A stretch of DNA of 64,000 nt from Kineococcus aurantiacus (GTDB lineage: Bacteria; Actinomycetota; Actinomycetes; Actinomycetales; Kineococcaceae): contig NZ_JACCBB010000001.1 in NCBI RefSeq assembly GCF_013409345.1, forward strand, positions 2,108,001 through 2,172,000, in the 5' to 3' direction. Shown here one piece after another: positions 7,353 to 17,155 of this stretch; position 1 is the first letter of the stretch; each line of letters starts with the position of its first letter. The notes beneath the pieces were generated by a model that saw only the letters and a list, made by a program, of their open reading frames with translations, made no database searches and was not told the DNA's origin. A program made the translations under genes and the position numbers.

Positions 7353-8558
7353 TCAGGCCGGGTCGCCGAAGTCGGGGACGGGCAACCGCACCCCGCCCTG
7401 CTGGGCCGACTCGTTCGCGACGATCCCCGGGACGGTGAACCGGGCCGCGACCCAGGCGTTGACGGGCGGGTGGACGCGGTCGCGCACCGCCACGACGAAG
7501 TCGTCGGCCAGGAAGTGGTGGGCCCCCTCGTGGCCGTTGGGCGCCCCCTCGAACTCCTTCGGCAGCCGGCTGCGGTCGTGCACCTTCGCGGTGCCGGAGC
7601 GGAAGCTGCTCAGCAGGGCGGGGTCGATGTCGGTCAGGTCCTCGGGCACGTCGGAGTGCTCGCCGGGCTTCAGCTCGTCGCTGATGTCGAGGGTCTTGCC
7701 CTTCTGGTAGTCCTCACCCTCGGTCTTGACCGTGACGACCGTGCTGGTGACGGACTGCTCCATGACCTGCTCGGTGCCGTAGAAGCGGAACCGCGACTCC
7801 GGGCCGCTCCAGTACCCGACCCGGCGGAACTCGTTGGTGCGCATGACCCCGCCGTCGGCGAGCTCGAACAGCGCCGACATGTTGGAGAAGTCGTTGCCCC
7901 ACCGCGAGACCGCCTTGTCGAACACGCCGTCGCCGCGGGTGTCGCTGATGCCCGTGCAGCTGACGCTGACGGCGTGGGTCGGCCAGGCCCCCAGCACGCC
8001 GCCGACGGCGTGGGTCGGGTAGAGCATGGGCGGGTAGCTGGCCGTCTCCTTCCAGTCCTCCCCGCCGGAGTACTGGTACGCGGCGTAGAACCCGTTGTCC
8101 ATGTCGTGGACGTAGTCGCCCTCGCCGTAGAACACCCGGCCGAACTCCCCGGCCGCGATGTGCTCGCGGGCCCAGACGGTGGCGGGGTTGTAGTAGCTCG
8201 TCTCGCCCATCATGTAGACGAGCCCCGTCTCGCGCACCGCGGCCACGATGGCCTCGCAGTCCTCGACGGTGGTCGCCATCGGCACGGCGGAGTAGACGTG
8301 CTTGCCGGCGGCCAGCGCCTGGCGCACCAGCGGACCGTGCGACCAGCGCTGGGTCATGATGGCGACGGCGTCGACGTCGGAGGCCAGGGCGTCCTCGAAG
8401 CTGTCGAAGGACCCGGCCAGGCCGTGGTTCTCGACGTGCTGCCGGGCGCGTTCGGGGACGAGGTCGGTGACCCACACCTCCTGGACGTCGGGGTGCAGTT
8501 GCCACAGGGCGATGAAGCTGCGGGCGAACTGGCCGGTGCCGATGACAGCGATCTTCAC
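7353..8558 (-). CDS. Gfo/Idh/MocA family NAD(P)-dependent oxidoreductase
   Basis: 401 residues. The N-terminal Rossmann fold starts KIAVIGTGQFARSF, with the conserved AGKHVYSAVPMATT loop of this family. The C-terminal half (RVFYGEGDYVHDMDNGF, GGVLGAWPTHAVSVSCTG) is the substrate domain. Family members oxidise or reduce sugars, inositols or related polyols; the substrate cannot be inferred here. The GTG at 8558 has a good ribosome site, AGGAGAG, five bases upstream. No sugar transporter is adjacent, so it may act alone. Confidence 0.85.
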   Translation of the reverse strand: MKIAVIGTGQFARSFIALWQLHPDVQEVWVTDLVPERARQHVENHGLAGSFDSFEDALASDVDAVAIMTQRWSHGPLVRQALAAGKHVYSAVPMATTVEDCEAIVAAVRETGLVYMMGETSYYNPATVWAREHIAAGEFGRVFYGEGDYVHDMDNGFYAAYQYSGGEDWKETASYPPMLYPTHAVGGVLGAWPTHAVSVSCTGISDTRGDGVFDKAVSRWGNDFSNMSALFELADGGVMRTNEFRRVGYWSGPESRFRFYGTEQVMEQSVTSTVVTVKTEGEDYQKGKTLDISDELKPGEHSDVPEDLTDIDPALLSSFRSGTAKVHDRSRLPKEFEGAPNGHEGAHHFLADDFVVAVRDRVHPPVNAWVAARFTVPGIVANESAQQGGVRLPVPDFGDPA

Positions 8559-8698
8559 GGGGACTCTCCTGCGAGTCGGGGGTGCGAACGGTGACCAGCA
8601 TGGTCTACACGAGTCAATCCCGTCCAGGGGGGTCTCCGGGACGACCGCCCCGGCACGTCCGCAGCCCCTCACCGGCGTGCGGCGGGACCCGGGCGACG

Positions 8699-8738
8699 CA
8701 GGACGCCCCGGCTCGCGCGCGCGGGCCGGGGCGTCCTG
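8699..8738 (-). terminator. 14-bp stem-loop terminator of katG
   Basis: CAGGACGCCCCGGC at 8699-8712 pairs perfectly with GCCGGGGCGTCCTG at 8725-8738 around a 12-nt GC-rich loop, 20 nt past the katG stop. Confidence 0.75.
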
Positions 8739-8758
8739 TCGTCAGTGCCGAGCGGGGC

Positions 8759-11500
<2,742 letters not shown>

Positions 11501-11502
11501 TC

Positions 11503-11541
11503 ATCGTGCCCAGGCAGGCTGGAACCGGTCAAGAACCGGTC
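11503..11541 (-). promoter_or_regulatory. Probable furA promoter with AACCGGTC direct repeats
   Basis: On the minus strand, TTGACC (11532-11527) and CACGAT (11508-11503) are separated by 18 nt and end six bases before the GTG start. On the plus strand AACCGGTC occurs at 11523-11530 and 11534-11541, overlapping the -35 box, a good place for autoregulation by FurA. Confidence 0.5.
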
Positions 11542-11564
11542 CGCCCGGCCAGCGGTCCACCCCC

Positions 11565-11927
11565 TCAGAGCAGGCCCGCGACGCCGTACCCGCACGCCGC
11601 GGCCGGCACGGTCGTCGCCAGGGTCCCCACCAGGTTCCCGGCGGCCAGCCGCCACGCGCGCTCCCGCGCCAGCCGGGCGGTGTCGGTCATCGCGGTGCTG
11701 AACGTCGTGAAGCCCCCGCAGAAGCCCACCCCGAGCACGAGCCGCCAGCGCGGGTCCGCGCCGCCGGCCACGAGGCCGGTGAGGAACCCCAGGAGCAGCG
11801 AGCCGAGGACGTTGACCAGCAGGATCCCCCACGGGAACCGCGAGGGCCGGCGCGTCCGGACGGCCCCGTCGAGGGCGAACCGGCACGCGGCCCCCAGGCC
11901 CCCGCACAGCGCGAGCAGCACGGTCAC
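11565..11927 (-). CDS. crcB: Fluoride ion transporter CrcB (second of a pair)
   Basis: 120 residues, four predicted helices. The Fluc signature is GVGFCGGFTTFSTAM, with an N-terminal GLGAACRFALDGAV and the conserved asparagine in LLVNVLGSLLLGFLTG. Fluc channels export fluoride as dual-topology dimers, and tandem pairs such as this commonly form heterodimers. Its GTG start overlaps the stop of the preceding crcB by GTGA. Confidence 0.9.
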   Translation of the reverse strand: MTVLLALCGGLGAACRFALDGAVRTRRPSRFPWGILLVNVLGSLLLGFLTGLVAGGADPRWRLVLGVGFCGGFTTFSTAMTDTARLARERAWRLAAGNLVGTLATTVPAAACGYGVAGLL

Positions 11928-12328
11928 CGGGTCCTCCGGGCGGCCAGCACGGTCCCCGCGGCCACGGCCAGCAGACCCCCGGCGAGCGAGGCGGCCGAGT
12001 ACCCCAGCGCGGTCCCGACCGCCCCGCCGCGCAGGAGCCGGTCGAGCTCGACGGCGAAGCTCGACCACGTCGTCAGGCCGCCGCACACGCCCGTCCCCAG
12101 CCCCAGCCGCCAGCGCCGCAGGGCGGGCGTCTCGGCGCCGCGGCGCAGCAGCTCCTCGAGCAGGAACCCGAGCACGAAGGACCCGGCGAGGTTCACGGCC
12201 AGGGTCGCCAGCGGGAACGCGCCGAGAGCCGGGACGACCTCGGAGGCCGCCCAGCGCAGCAGGGTGCCGACGGTCCCGCCCGCACCGACGAGCAGCAGCA
12301 GCCGCGGGTCCCGGTGCGGGACCGTCAC
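11924..12328 (-). CDS. crcB: Fluoride ion transporter CrcB (first of a pair)
   Basis: 134 residues. The Fluc motif is GTGVCGGLTTWSSFA, with VGTLLRWAASEVVP at the N-terminus and AVNLAGSFVLGFLLEELL. It lies between a PNPOx-like gene and the second crcB, with GTGA overlaps on both sides, so the three are one translationally coupled unit. I chose GTG 12328 because it makes the coupled overlap; another GTG four codons upstream is possible. Confidence 0.9.
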   Translation of the reverse strand: MTVPHRDPRLLLLVGAGGTVGTLLRWAASEVVPALGAFPLATLAVNLAGSFVLGFLLEELLRRGAETPALRRWRLGLGTGVCGGLTTWSSFAVELDRLLRGGAVGTALGYSAASLAGGLLAVAAGTVLAARRTR

Positions 12329-12867
12329 GACCGCGTCCACCCCTCGCCCGAGCGCACGTACCGCACCCGCACGTGGTCGCGGGAGGCCGCGGCCTGCCAG
12401 AACTCCACCGAGACGGGCCGCACGACGAACACCCGCCACGTCCCGGCGGGGACCCGCGCCCGGGCCGAGGCCGACCGGGCCAGGAAGTCGGCCTCGCTGA
12501 CCTCCGGGGGCGCCTCCTGCACGCGACCGCGGACCCGGACCTGCCGGCCCAGCTGCGTCCAGTACGTCGACAGCGCCGCCACGGGCGAGGCGAGCAGCTG
12601 CGCGCCCGCGGAGCCGGCCGTCGTCGTCGCCACCGACCACCCGTCGGCCGAGACGTCCTTGAGGATCAGCACGCGCGCGTCGGGCAGCCCGTCGGCGTCG
12701 ACGGTGCTCAGGGTGACGGCGTGCGGTTCGGCCACGCTCGCGTCGAGGGCGTCGGCGAACCAGGACCGGAACAGGTCGAGGGGGTCCGCCGGGGCGGTCG
12801 AGGGGTCGAACGCCGGCAGCTCGCGGTCGAAGACGGGCAACGCGCGCAGGGTCTCCCGGAACGGCAC
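12325..12867 (-). CDS. Pyridoxamine 5'-phosphate oxidase family protein (PdxH-like)
   Basis: 180 residues with the FMN-binding split barrel (AVTLSTVDADGLPDARVLIL) and the C-terminal PNPOx dimerisation motif VEFWQAAASRDHVRVRY. PdxH oxidises pyridoxine or pyridoxamine phosphate to PLP. The protein is shorter than E. coli PdxH, and FMN-contact residues were not all checked, so it may be a paralogue with another flavin reaction. It is the first gene of a coupled unit with two crcB genes, with no obvious functional link. Confidence 0.75.
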   Translation of the reverse strand: MPFRETLRALPVFDRELPAFDPSTAPADPLDLFRSWFADALDASVAEPHAVTLSTVDADGLPDARVLILKDVSADGWSVATTTAGSAGAQLLASPVAALSTYWTQLGRQVRVRGRVQEAPPEVSEADFLARSASARARVPAGTWRVFVVRPVSVEFWQAAASRDHVRVRYVRSGEGWTRS

Positions 12868-12895
12868 GGCGCCACCCTGCCACAGCCTGGACGCG

Positions 12896-12931
12896 CCGGA
12901 GCCGCGGTCCCGGGCGGGACCGCGGCTCCGG
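12896..12931 (-). terminator. 16-bp perfect hairpin after the DUF3349 gene
   Basis: CCGGAGCCGCGGTCCC (12896-12911) and its exact complement (12916-12931) flank a GGGC loop. It separates the DUF3349 gene from the PNPOx-crcB unit on the same strand. Confidence 0.75.
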
Positions 12932-12939
12932 GGGTGGGC

Positions 12940-13248
12940 TCAGAAGGGGCGGTCGGCCAGCGGCCAGCCCCCCGCGGCCAGGTGGGAGGAGACGCGGGCG
13001 ATGTCGGCCTCGGACGGCTCGTCGAGGGTGGCCTCGTTGATGAGGCGCTCGACGTCGGCGACGGTCGTGACCTCGCCCTGCTGGGCCAGGCCGACGACCG
13101 CGGTGGCGATCTCGTGGACCTCGGCGTCGGTGAGCTTGCGGCGCAGCAGGCCGAGCAGCACGACGTAGTCCTGCCGCGGGACGCCGGAGGGGTACCCGGC
13201 GCGCAGCCAGTCGACGATGCGGCCGGTCAGGGTGGTGCTGGGGCTCAT
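12940..13248 (-). CDS. DUF3349 domain-containing protein
   Basis: 102 residues, all helical in character: IVDWLRAGYPSGVPRQDYVVLLGLLRRKL, written here only as motifs GVPRQDYVVLLGLLRRKL and EVHEIATAVV. This matches the small actinobacterial DUF3349 family found in mycobacteria, of unknown function. It starts with ATG 13 nt after a small membrane-protein gene that itself follows pit, so the three may be co-transcribed under phosphate control. Confidence 0.75.
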   Translation of the reverse strand: MSPSTTLTGRIVDWLRAGYPSGVPRQDYVVLLGLLRRKLTDAEVHEIATAVVGLAQQGEVTTVADVERLINEATLDEPSEADIARVSSHLAAGGWPLADRPF

Positions 13249-13261
13249 CGGTCGGCTCCCC

Positions 13262-13561
13262 TCACTTGTCCACGACGGTCGGGTAGACGTGCTCGAAGCT
13301 CAGGGCCTTGCCGAAGCCGCTGGCGACGATGAACGTGATGCCGAGGGCGACGGCCGCGACGACGACCGCGAAGCAGACCACGGCGAGGACCTTGCCGACC
13401 GGGTGACCCGGGGCGTGGTTCGTCTCGGCGTCCCCGCCGGCGCCGTAGGCCATGGCGCGCACGCCCGCGGAGAACAGGACCGGCAGGCCCGCCCCGAGGA
13501 TCAGCGCGGCCACGAGGATCTTCCACAGGGCTTCCCCGACGAGGGTCAGGTTCTGGACCAC
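13262..13561 (-). CDS. Small two-helix membrane protein next to pit
   Basis: 99 residues with two hydrophobic segments (ILVAALILGAGLPVLFSAG and VLAVVCFAVVVAAVALGITF) joined by a short polar loop. I do not recognise a named family, although small proteins of this shape commonly sit directly downstream of pit in actinobacteria. It starts 13 nt after the pit stop, so it is probably an accessory of the phosphate transporter or simply co-expressed. Confidence 0.65.
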   Translation of the reverse strand: MVQNLTLVGEALWKILVAALILGAGLPVLFSAGVRAMAYGAGGDAETNHAPGHPVGKVLAVVCFAVVVAAVALGITFIVASGFGKALSFEHVYPTVVDK

Positions 13562-13574
13562 GGTTCGGCTCCCC

Positions 13575-14807
13575 TCAGACCGCGGCCGGGGTGCGCTCGG
13601 CGCCCCGGCTCGCGTCCCACTCGTCGTTGACGTTGTCGGCGTGCACCGGGTTCCTGCGCGAGCGGCGCATCACCACGACCGCGAACACCAGCAGCAGCAG
13701 GCTGATGACCAGCGCACCGACGACGCCGCCGCCGAGGACGTTCCCGACCCACCAGGTGAGCGCGCCGACGAGCGCGGCGGCCGGGATGGTGGTGACCCAG
13801 GCCACGACCATGCGGCCGGCGACCTTCCAGCGGACGGTCGCGCCGGGCTTGCCGAGGCCGGCCCCCAGCACCGAACCGGTCGTCACGTGGGTGGTCGACA
13901 GGGCGAAACCCAGGTGGCTGGAGATGAGGATGACGGCGCCGGAGGACGTCTCGGCGGCCATGCCCTGCGGCGGGGTGATCTCGATGAGGCCCTTGCCCAG
14001 GGTGCGGATGATGCGCCAGCCGCCGAGGTAGGTCCCCGAGGCGATGGCGAGGGCGCAGACGGCCTTGACCCAGAACGGCACCGAACCGGTGTCGGACCAG
14101 TGCCCGGAGGCGATGAGGCCGAGGGTGATGACGCCCATGGTCTTCTGCGCGTCGTTGGTGCCGTGCGCGAGGGAGACGAGGGAGGCCGAGCCGATCTGGC
14201 CCCAGCGGAAACCCTGGTCGGTGTAGCGCTGGGCGACCCCGGCGACGACCTTGTGGACCACCCAGGTGCCGACGGTCGCCACGACGCAGGCCAGGACCGG
14301 GGAGGCGATGGCGGGGATGATGACCTTCCCCACGACGCCGTCGATCTTCGTGCCGTCGCCGTTCCAGTTCACGCCCGCCCACCCCAGGCCGGCGACGGTG
14401 GACCCGATGAGGCCGCCGAACAGGGCGTGGGAGGAACTCGAGGGCAGGCCGACGAGCCAGGTCAGGAGGTTCCAGACGATGGCGCCGACGAGACCGGCGA
14501 GGACGATGAGCAGGAGCGCCGAGCCCCCGCCGTCGAGCAGTTCGGGTTTCGGTGAGCCGTCCTTGTCCTGGATCTTGACGACGGCGTTCGAGACGGTGAG
14601 GGCGACCTCGACGGACAGGAAGGCGCCCACAAGGTTGAGGATCCCGGAGAGGGCCACGGCCGTCTTGGGCTTGAGCGCTCCGGTGGCGATGGACGTGGCC
14701 ATCGCGTTGGCGGTGTCGTGGAAGCCGTTGGTGAAGTCGAACGAGAGAGCGACCACCACGACCAGCACGAGGATGACGGTTGCGGTCTCCACGGTAAAAG
14801 GGTGCAC
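13575..14807 (-). CDS. pit: Low-affinity inorganic phosphate transporter Pit
   Basis: 410 residues with about ten helices and the two inverted PHO-4 signatures: DFTNGFHDTANAMATSIATG near the N-terminus and SLAHGTNDAQKTMGVI in the second half. Pit proteins import metal-phosphate with proton symport. The GTG at 14807 follows GGCGAGGT. Upstream is a two-unit PHO box. Downstream are a small membrane protein and a DUF3349 gene in the same direction. Confidence 0.93.
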   Translation of the reverse strand: MHPFTVETATVILVLVVVVALSFDFTNGFHDTANAMATSIATGALKPKTAVALSGILNLVGAFLSVEVALTVSNAVVKIQDKDGSPKPELLDGGGSALLLIVLAGLVGAIVWNLLTWLVGLPSSSSHALFGGLIGSTVAGLGWAGVNWNGDGTKIDGVVGKVIIPAIASPVLACVVATVGTWVVHKVVAGVAQRYTDQGFRWGQIGSASLVSLAHGTNDAQKTMGVITLGLIASGHWSDTGSVPFWVKAVCALAIASGTYLGGWRIIRTLGKGLIEITPPQGMAAETSSGAVILISSHLGFALSTTHVTTGSVLGAGLGKPGATVRWKVAGRMVVAWVTTIPAAALVGALTWWVGNVLGGGVVGALVISLLLLVFAVVVMRRSRRNPVHADNVNDEWDASRGAERTPAAV

Positions 14808-14851
14808 CTCGCCGGAACGTCCGGAGACCGCTGGAGGGCCTCCCTGGAAGA

Positions 14852-14869
14852 GTTCACCGGCTGTTCACC
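14852..14869 (+). promoter_or_regulatory. PHO box upstream of pit
   Basis: GTTCACC at 14852-14858 and again at 14863-14869, exactly 11 nt apart. This is the Streptomyces PhoP direct-repeat unit (GTTCACC plus four bases). It lies 45 nt before the pit start but reads on the opposite strand to the gene. Confidence 0.65.
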
Positions 14870-14912
14870 GCGGCGCGGGAACTGCCGGTGTCACCCCCGT
14901 GAACACCACGGA

Positions 14913-14936
14913 CCCACCCCGTGTTCCCGGGGTGGG
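14913..14936 (-). terminator. Stem-loop after ppk2
   Basis: CCCACCCCG (14913-14921) and CGGGGTGGG (14928-14936) around a 6-nt loop, 17 nt past the ppk2 stop and before the pit promoter region. Confidence 0.6.
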
Positions 14937-14952
14937 CCGGGTGGGTGCGACC

Positions 14953-15855
14953 TCAGGCGCCGGCCGTCGTCTCGGGCCGGCGGTCGGTCTCCAGGATCGT
15001 CCGGGCGTGCACGACGAGGAGCGGGTCGGGCTGCCCGACGACCCCGGCGTCCTTGCCGTCGTAGTCGAAGCGGGCCAGGACGTGCCGCATGGCGGCCAGC
15101 CGGGCGCGCTTCTTGTCGTTCGTCTTCACGACCGTCCAGGGCGCGAAGCCGGTGTCCGTCTTCTCGAACATCGTCTCCTTGGCCGCGGTGTAGTCGTCCC
15201 ACCGGTCCAGGCTCTCGAGGTCCATGGGTGACAGCTTCCACTGCCGGACCGGGTCGATCTGGCGGATGAGGAACCGGGTGCGCTGCTCGGCACGGGTCAC
15301 GGAGAACCAGAACTTGACCAGGTGGATGCCGTCATCGGTGAGCATCCGCTCGAACAGGGGCACCTGGGCGATGAAGCGGTCGTACTCCTCGGGGGTGGCG
15401 AAACCCATGACCCGCTCGACGCCGGCCCGGTTGTACCAGGAGCGGTCGAACAGGACGAACTCGCCGGCCGCGGGCAGGTGCTGGACGTAGCGCTGGAAGT
15501 ACCACTGGGTGGACTCGCGCTCGCTGGGCTTCTCCAGCGCCACGACGCGCGCGCCGCGCGGGTTCAGGTGCTCCATGAAGCGCTTGATGGTGCCGCCCTT
15601 GCCGGCCGCGTCGCGCCCCTCGCACAGGACCACGAGCCGCTCGCCGCTGGCCTTGAGCCACTTCTGCAGCTTCAGCAGCTCGATCTGCAGCAGGCGCTTG
15701 TCGTGCTCGTACTCGGCGCGGCTGAGCCGGGTGTCGTACGGGTAGTCCTCGCGCCAGGTGTCGGCCACGCGGCCGTCGGCGAGGAGGAGCTCGGGGTCGT
15801 CCTCGTCGTCTCGGACGGACATGCCCAGGTCGGGGGTCAGCAGCACGGCAGGCAT
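14953..15855 (-). CDS. ppk2: Polyphosphate kinase 2
   Basis: 300 residues, a one-domain PPK2. Walker A is CEGRDAAGKGGTIKRF, the lid/Walker B region is FDRSWYNRAGVERVMGF, and the family block RFLIRQIDPVRQWKLSPMD is present. PPK2 enzymes phosphorylate nucleoside di- or monophosphates with polyphosphate, or run in reverse. The C-terminal PWTVVKTNDKKRARL is typical. ATG 15855 is preceded by GGGAGGGG. A three-unit PHO box lies 36 nt upstream, so phosphate starvation control is likely. Confidence 0.93.
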   Translation of the reverse strand: MPAVLLTPDLGMSVRDDEDDPELLLADGRVADTWREDYPYDTRLSRAEYEHDKRLLQIELLKLQKWLKASGERLVVLCEGRDAAGKGGTIKRFMEHLNPRGARVVALEKPSERESTQWYFQRYVQHLPAAGEFVLFDRSWYNRAGVERVMGFATPEEYDRFIAQVPLFERMLTDDGIHLVKFWFSVTRAEQRTRFLIRQIDPVRQWKLSPMDLESLDRWDDYTAAKETMFEKTDTGFAPWTVVKTNDKKRARLAAMRHVLARFDYDGKDAGVVGQPDPLLVVHARTILETDRRPETTAGA

Positions 15856-15890
15856 GGAACCCCTCCCCCGTCGTCGGGAACGGACGCCCG

Positions 15891-15919
15891 GGTGACGTGC
15901 GGGTGAACATCACCTGAAC
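15891..15919 (-). promoter_or_regulatory. Three-unit PHO box upstream of ppk2
   Basis: On the minus strand GTTCAGG (15919-15913), GTTCACC (15908-15902) and CGTCACC (15897-15891) follow one another with an exact 11-nt period, in the same direction as ppk2. Confidence 0.7.
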
Positions 15920-15976
15920 AGGGCGGGCCGTCCCGCCGGGGGCCGCGGACCCGGCCGGGCTGAGCTCCACGCTCCA

Positions 15977-16010
15977 TTTGTCCTGACAAAAACGCGGCGG
16001 GCGCTACCCT
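15977..16010 (+). promoter_or_regulatory. Promoter of thioesterase gene with TTTGTC-GACAAA palindrome
   Basis: CTGACA (15983-15988) and TACCCT (16005-16010) are 16 nt apart, and the -10 box ends six bases before the ATG, which predicts a leaderless mRNA. TTTGTC (15977-15982) and GACAAA (15985-15990) form a palindrome over the -35 region, a possible operator. Confidence 0.5.
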
Positions 16011-16016
16011 GGGCGC

Positions 16017-16460
16017 ATGAACGCGGACCCCCGGCCCCTGACCGACGAGGAGTCGGTGAACTTCCGGACGAGGAAGTGGGTGCGCCCCGAGGACCTCAAC
16101 GCCAACGGGACGCTGTTCGGCGGCAGCCTGCTGCGCTGGATCGACGAGGAGGCCGCGATCTACGCGATCCTCCAGCTCGGCAACGGCAGGGTCGTCACGA
16201 AGTACATCTCCGAGATCAACTTCGTGTCCTCGGCCCAGCAGGGGGACCTCATCGAGATGGGGCTGCGCGCCACGCGCTTCGGCCGGACCTCGCTGACCAT
16301 GCGCGCCGAGGTCCGCAACATGATCACCCGGCAGAGCATCCTGACGATCGAGCAGATCGTCTTCGTCAACCTCGGCCCCGACGGCCTGCCGGCGCCGCAC
16401 GGGTACACGACGATCACCTACGACCGCGACCGGGTCCCGGGCACCTCCCCGACGGCCTGA
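16017..16460 (+). CDS. Acyl-CoA thioesterase (hotdog fold, YciA/BACH type)
   Basis: 147 residues. The hotdog motif is LNANGTLFGGSLLRWIDEEA, followed by VTKYISEINFVSSAQQGDLI and later RTSLTMRAEVRNM. These enzymes hydrolyse acyl-CoA thioesters to free acid and CoA in the cytosol. The ATG at 16017 has no ribosome site but lies just after a -10-like TACCCT. It converges with the GntR gene four bases further on. Confidence 0.88.
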   Translation: MNADPRPLTDEESVNFRTRKWVRPEDLNANGTLFGGSLLRWIDEEAAIYAILQLGNGRVVTKYISEINFVSSAQQGDLIEMGLRATRFGRTSLTMRAEVRNMITRQSILTIEQIVFVNLGPDGLPAPHGYTTITYDRDRVPGTSPTA

Positions 16461-16464
16461 CCGC

Positions 16465-17118
16465 TCAGCCGACGACCGCGACGCCCCGCCCGCGGAGCCG
16501 GAGCCGCTCGGCGTCGAGCTGGGCCAGCAGCCGGTCCCGCGTCCCGCGGCTGTGGGCGCGCACGAGGGCGACGGCCCGCTCGGCGTCGCGGTCGGCGACG
16601 GCCGCCAGGATCGCCAGGTGCTCGGCGCGGGCCTGCTCGCGCGAGCGCGGCGTGCGGACCTCCAGCCAGCGCGTGCGGGCCAGCCGGGTCAGCGCCCCCT
16701 GGACCGCTTCGGCGAGGAAGACGTTGCCGGACAGGCGGGCCAGCGCGACGTGGAAGTCCGCGCCGTCGCGCAGGCCGGTCTGCGCGTCGTCGGCGGCGGT
16801 GCCGGTCAGGGCCCGCAGCTCCTCCAGCTCGGCCTCGTCCGCGCGCTCGACGGCCAGCGCGACGGCCCCGCACTCGACGACCTCGCGGTGCTCCCCCACG
16901 GCGCGGACCTCGGCGAGGTCGATGGGCGCGACCTGCCAGCCGCGGCCGTTGCGGGCCGTCAGCCCCTCGTTCTCCAGGCGGACGAGGGCGGCGCGGATGG
17001 GGGTGCGGGAGGCGCCCAGCAGGTCCTCCAGGCCGCGCTCGCTGAGGCGCTCGCCGGGGAGCAGGTCGAGCGCGAGCACCGCGGTGCGCAGCTTCTCGTA
17101 GACGCCGGCCTCGCCCAT
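16465..17118 (-). CDS. GntR/FadR-type transcriptional regulator with FCD domain
   Basis: 217 residues. A winged helix (LLPGERLSERGLEDLLGASRTP is too long to cite whole; core SERGLEDLLGASRTPIRAAL) is followed by the all-helical FCD ligand domain with the metal-type histidines in DFHVALARLSGN and RAEHLAILAAV. FCD-type regulators sense small organic acids and are usually repressors. It is divergent from an MFS transporter gene, with a TGGTATACCA palindrome at the transporter start, so that transporter is the likely target. Confidence 0.87.
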   Translation of the reverse strand: MGEAGVYEKLRTAVLALDLLPGERLSERGLEDLLGASRTPIRAALVRLENEGLTARNGRGWQVAPIDLAEVRAVGEHREVVECGAVALAVERADEAELEELRALTGTAADDAQTGLRDGADFHVALARLSGNVFLAEAVQGALTRLARTRWLEVRTPRSREQARAEHLAILAAVADRDAERAVALVRAHSRGTRDRLLAQLDAERLRLRGRGVAVVG

Positions 17119-17133
17119 CGAACCCCCCACGAG

Positions 17134-17155
17134 TGGTATACCAATTTGGTATGCC
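17134..17155. promoter_or_regulatory. Probable GntR operator
   Basis: A perfect TGGTATACCA palindrome (17134-17143) followed by TTTGGTATGCC. It matches the kind of half-sites bound by FadR-like regulators and covers the start codon of the MFS gene at 17151. Confidence 0.6.

Noticed and set aside
12868-12939. Fluoride riboswitch before the PNPOx-crcB unit
   Set aside because: The region is occupied by a plain terminator hairpin and the fluoride aptamer consensus is not visible.
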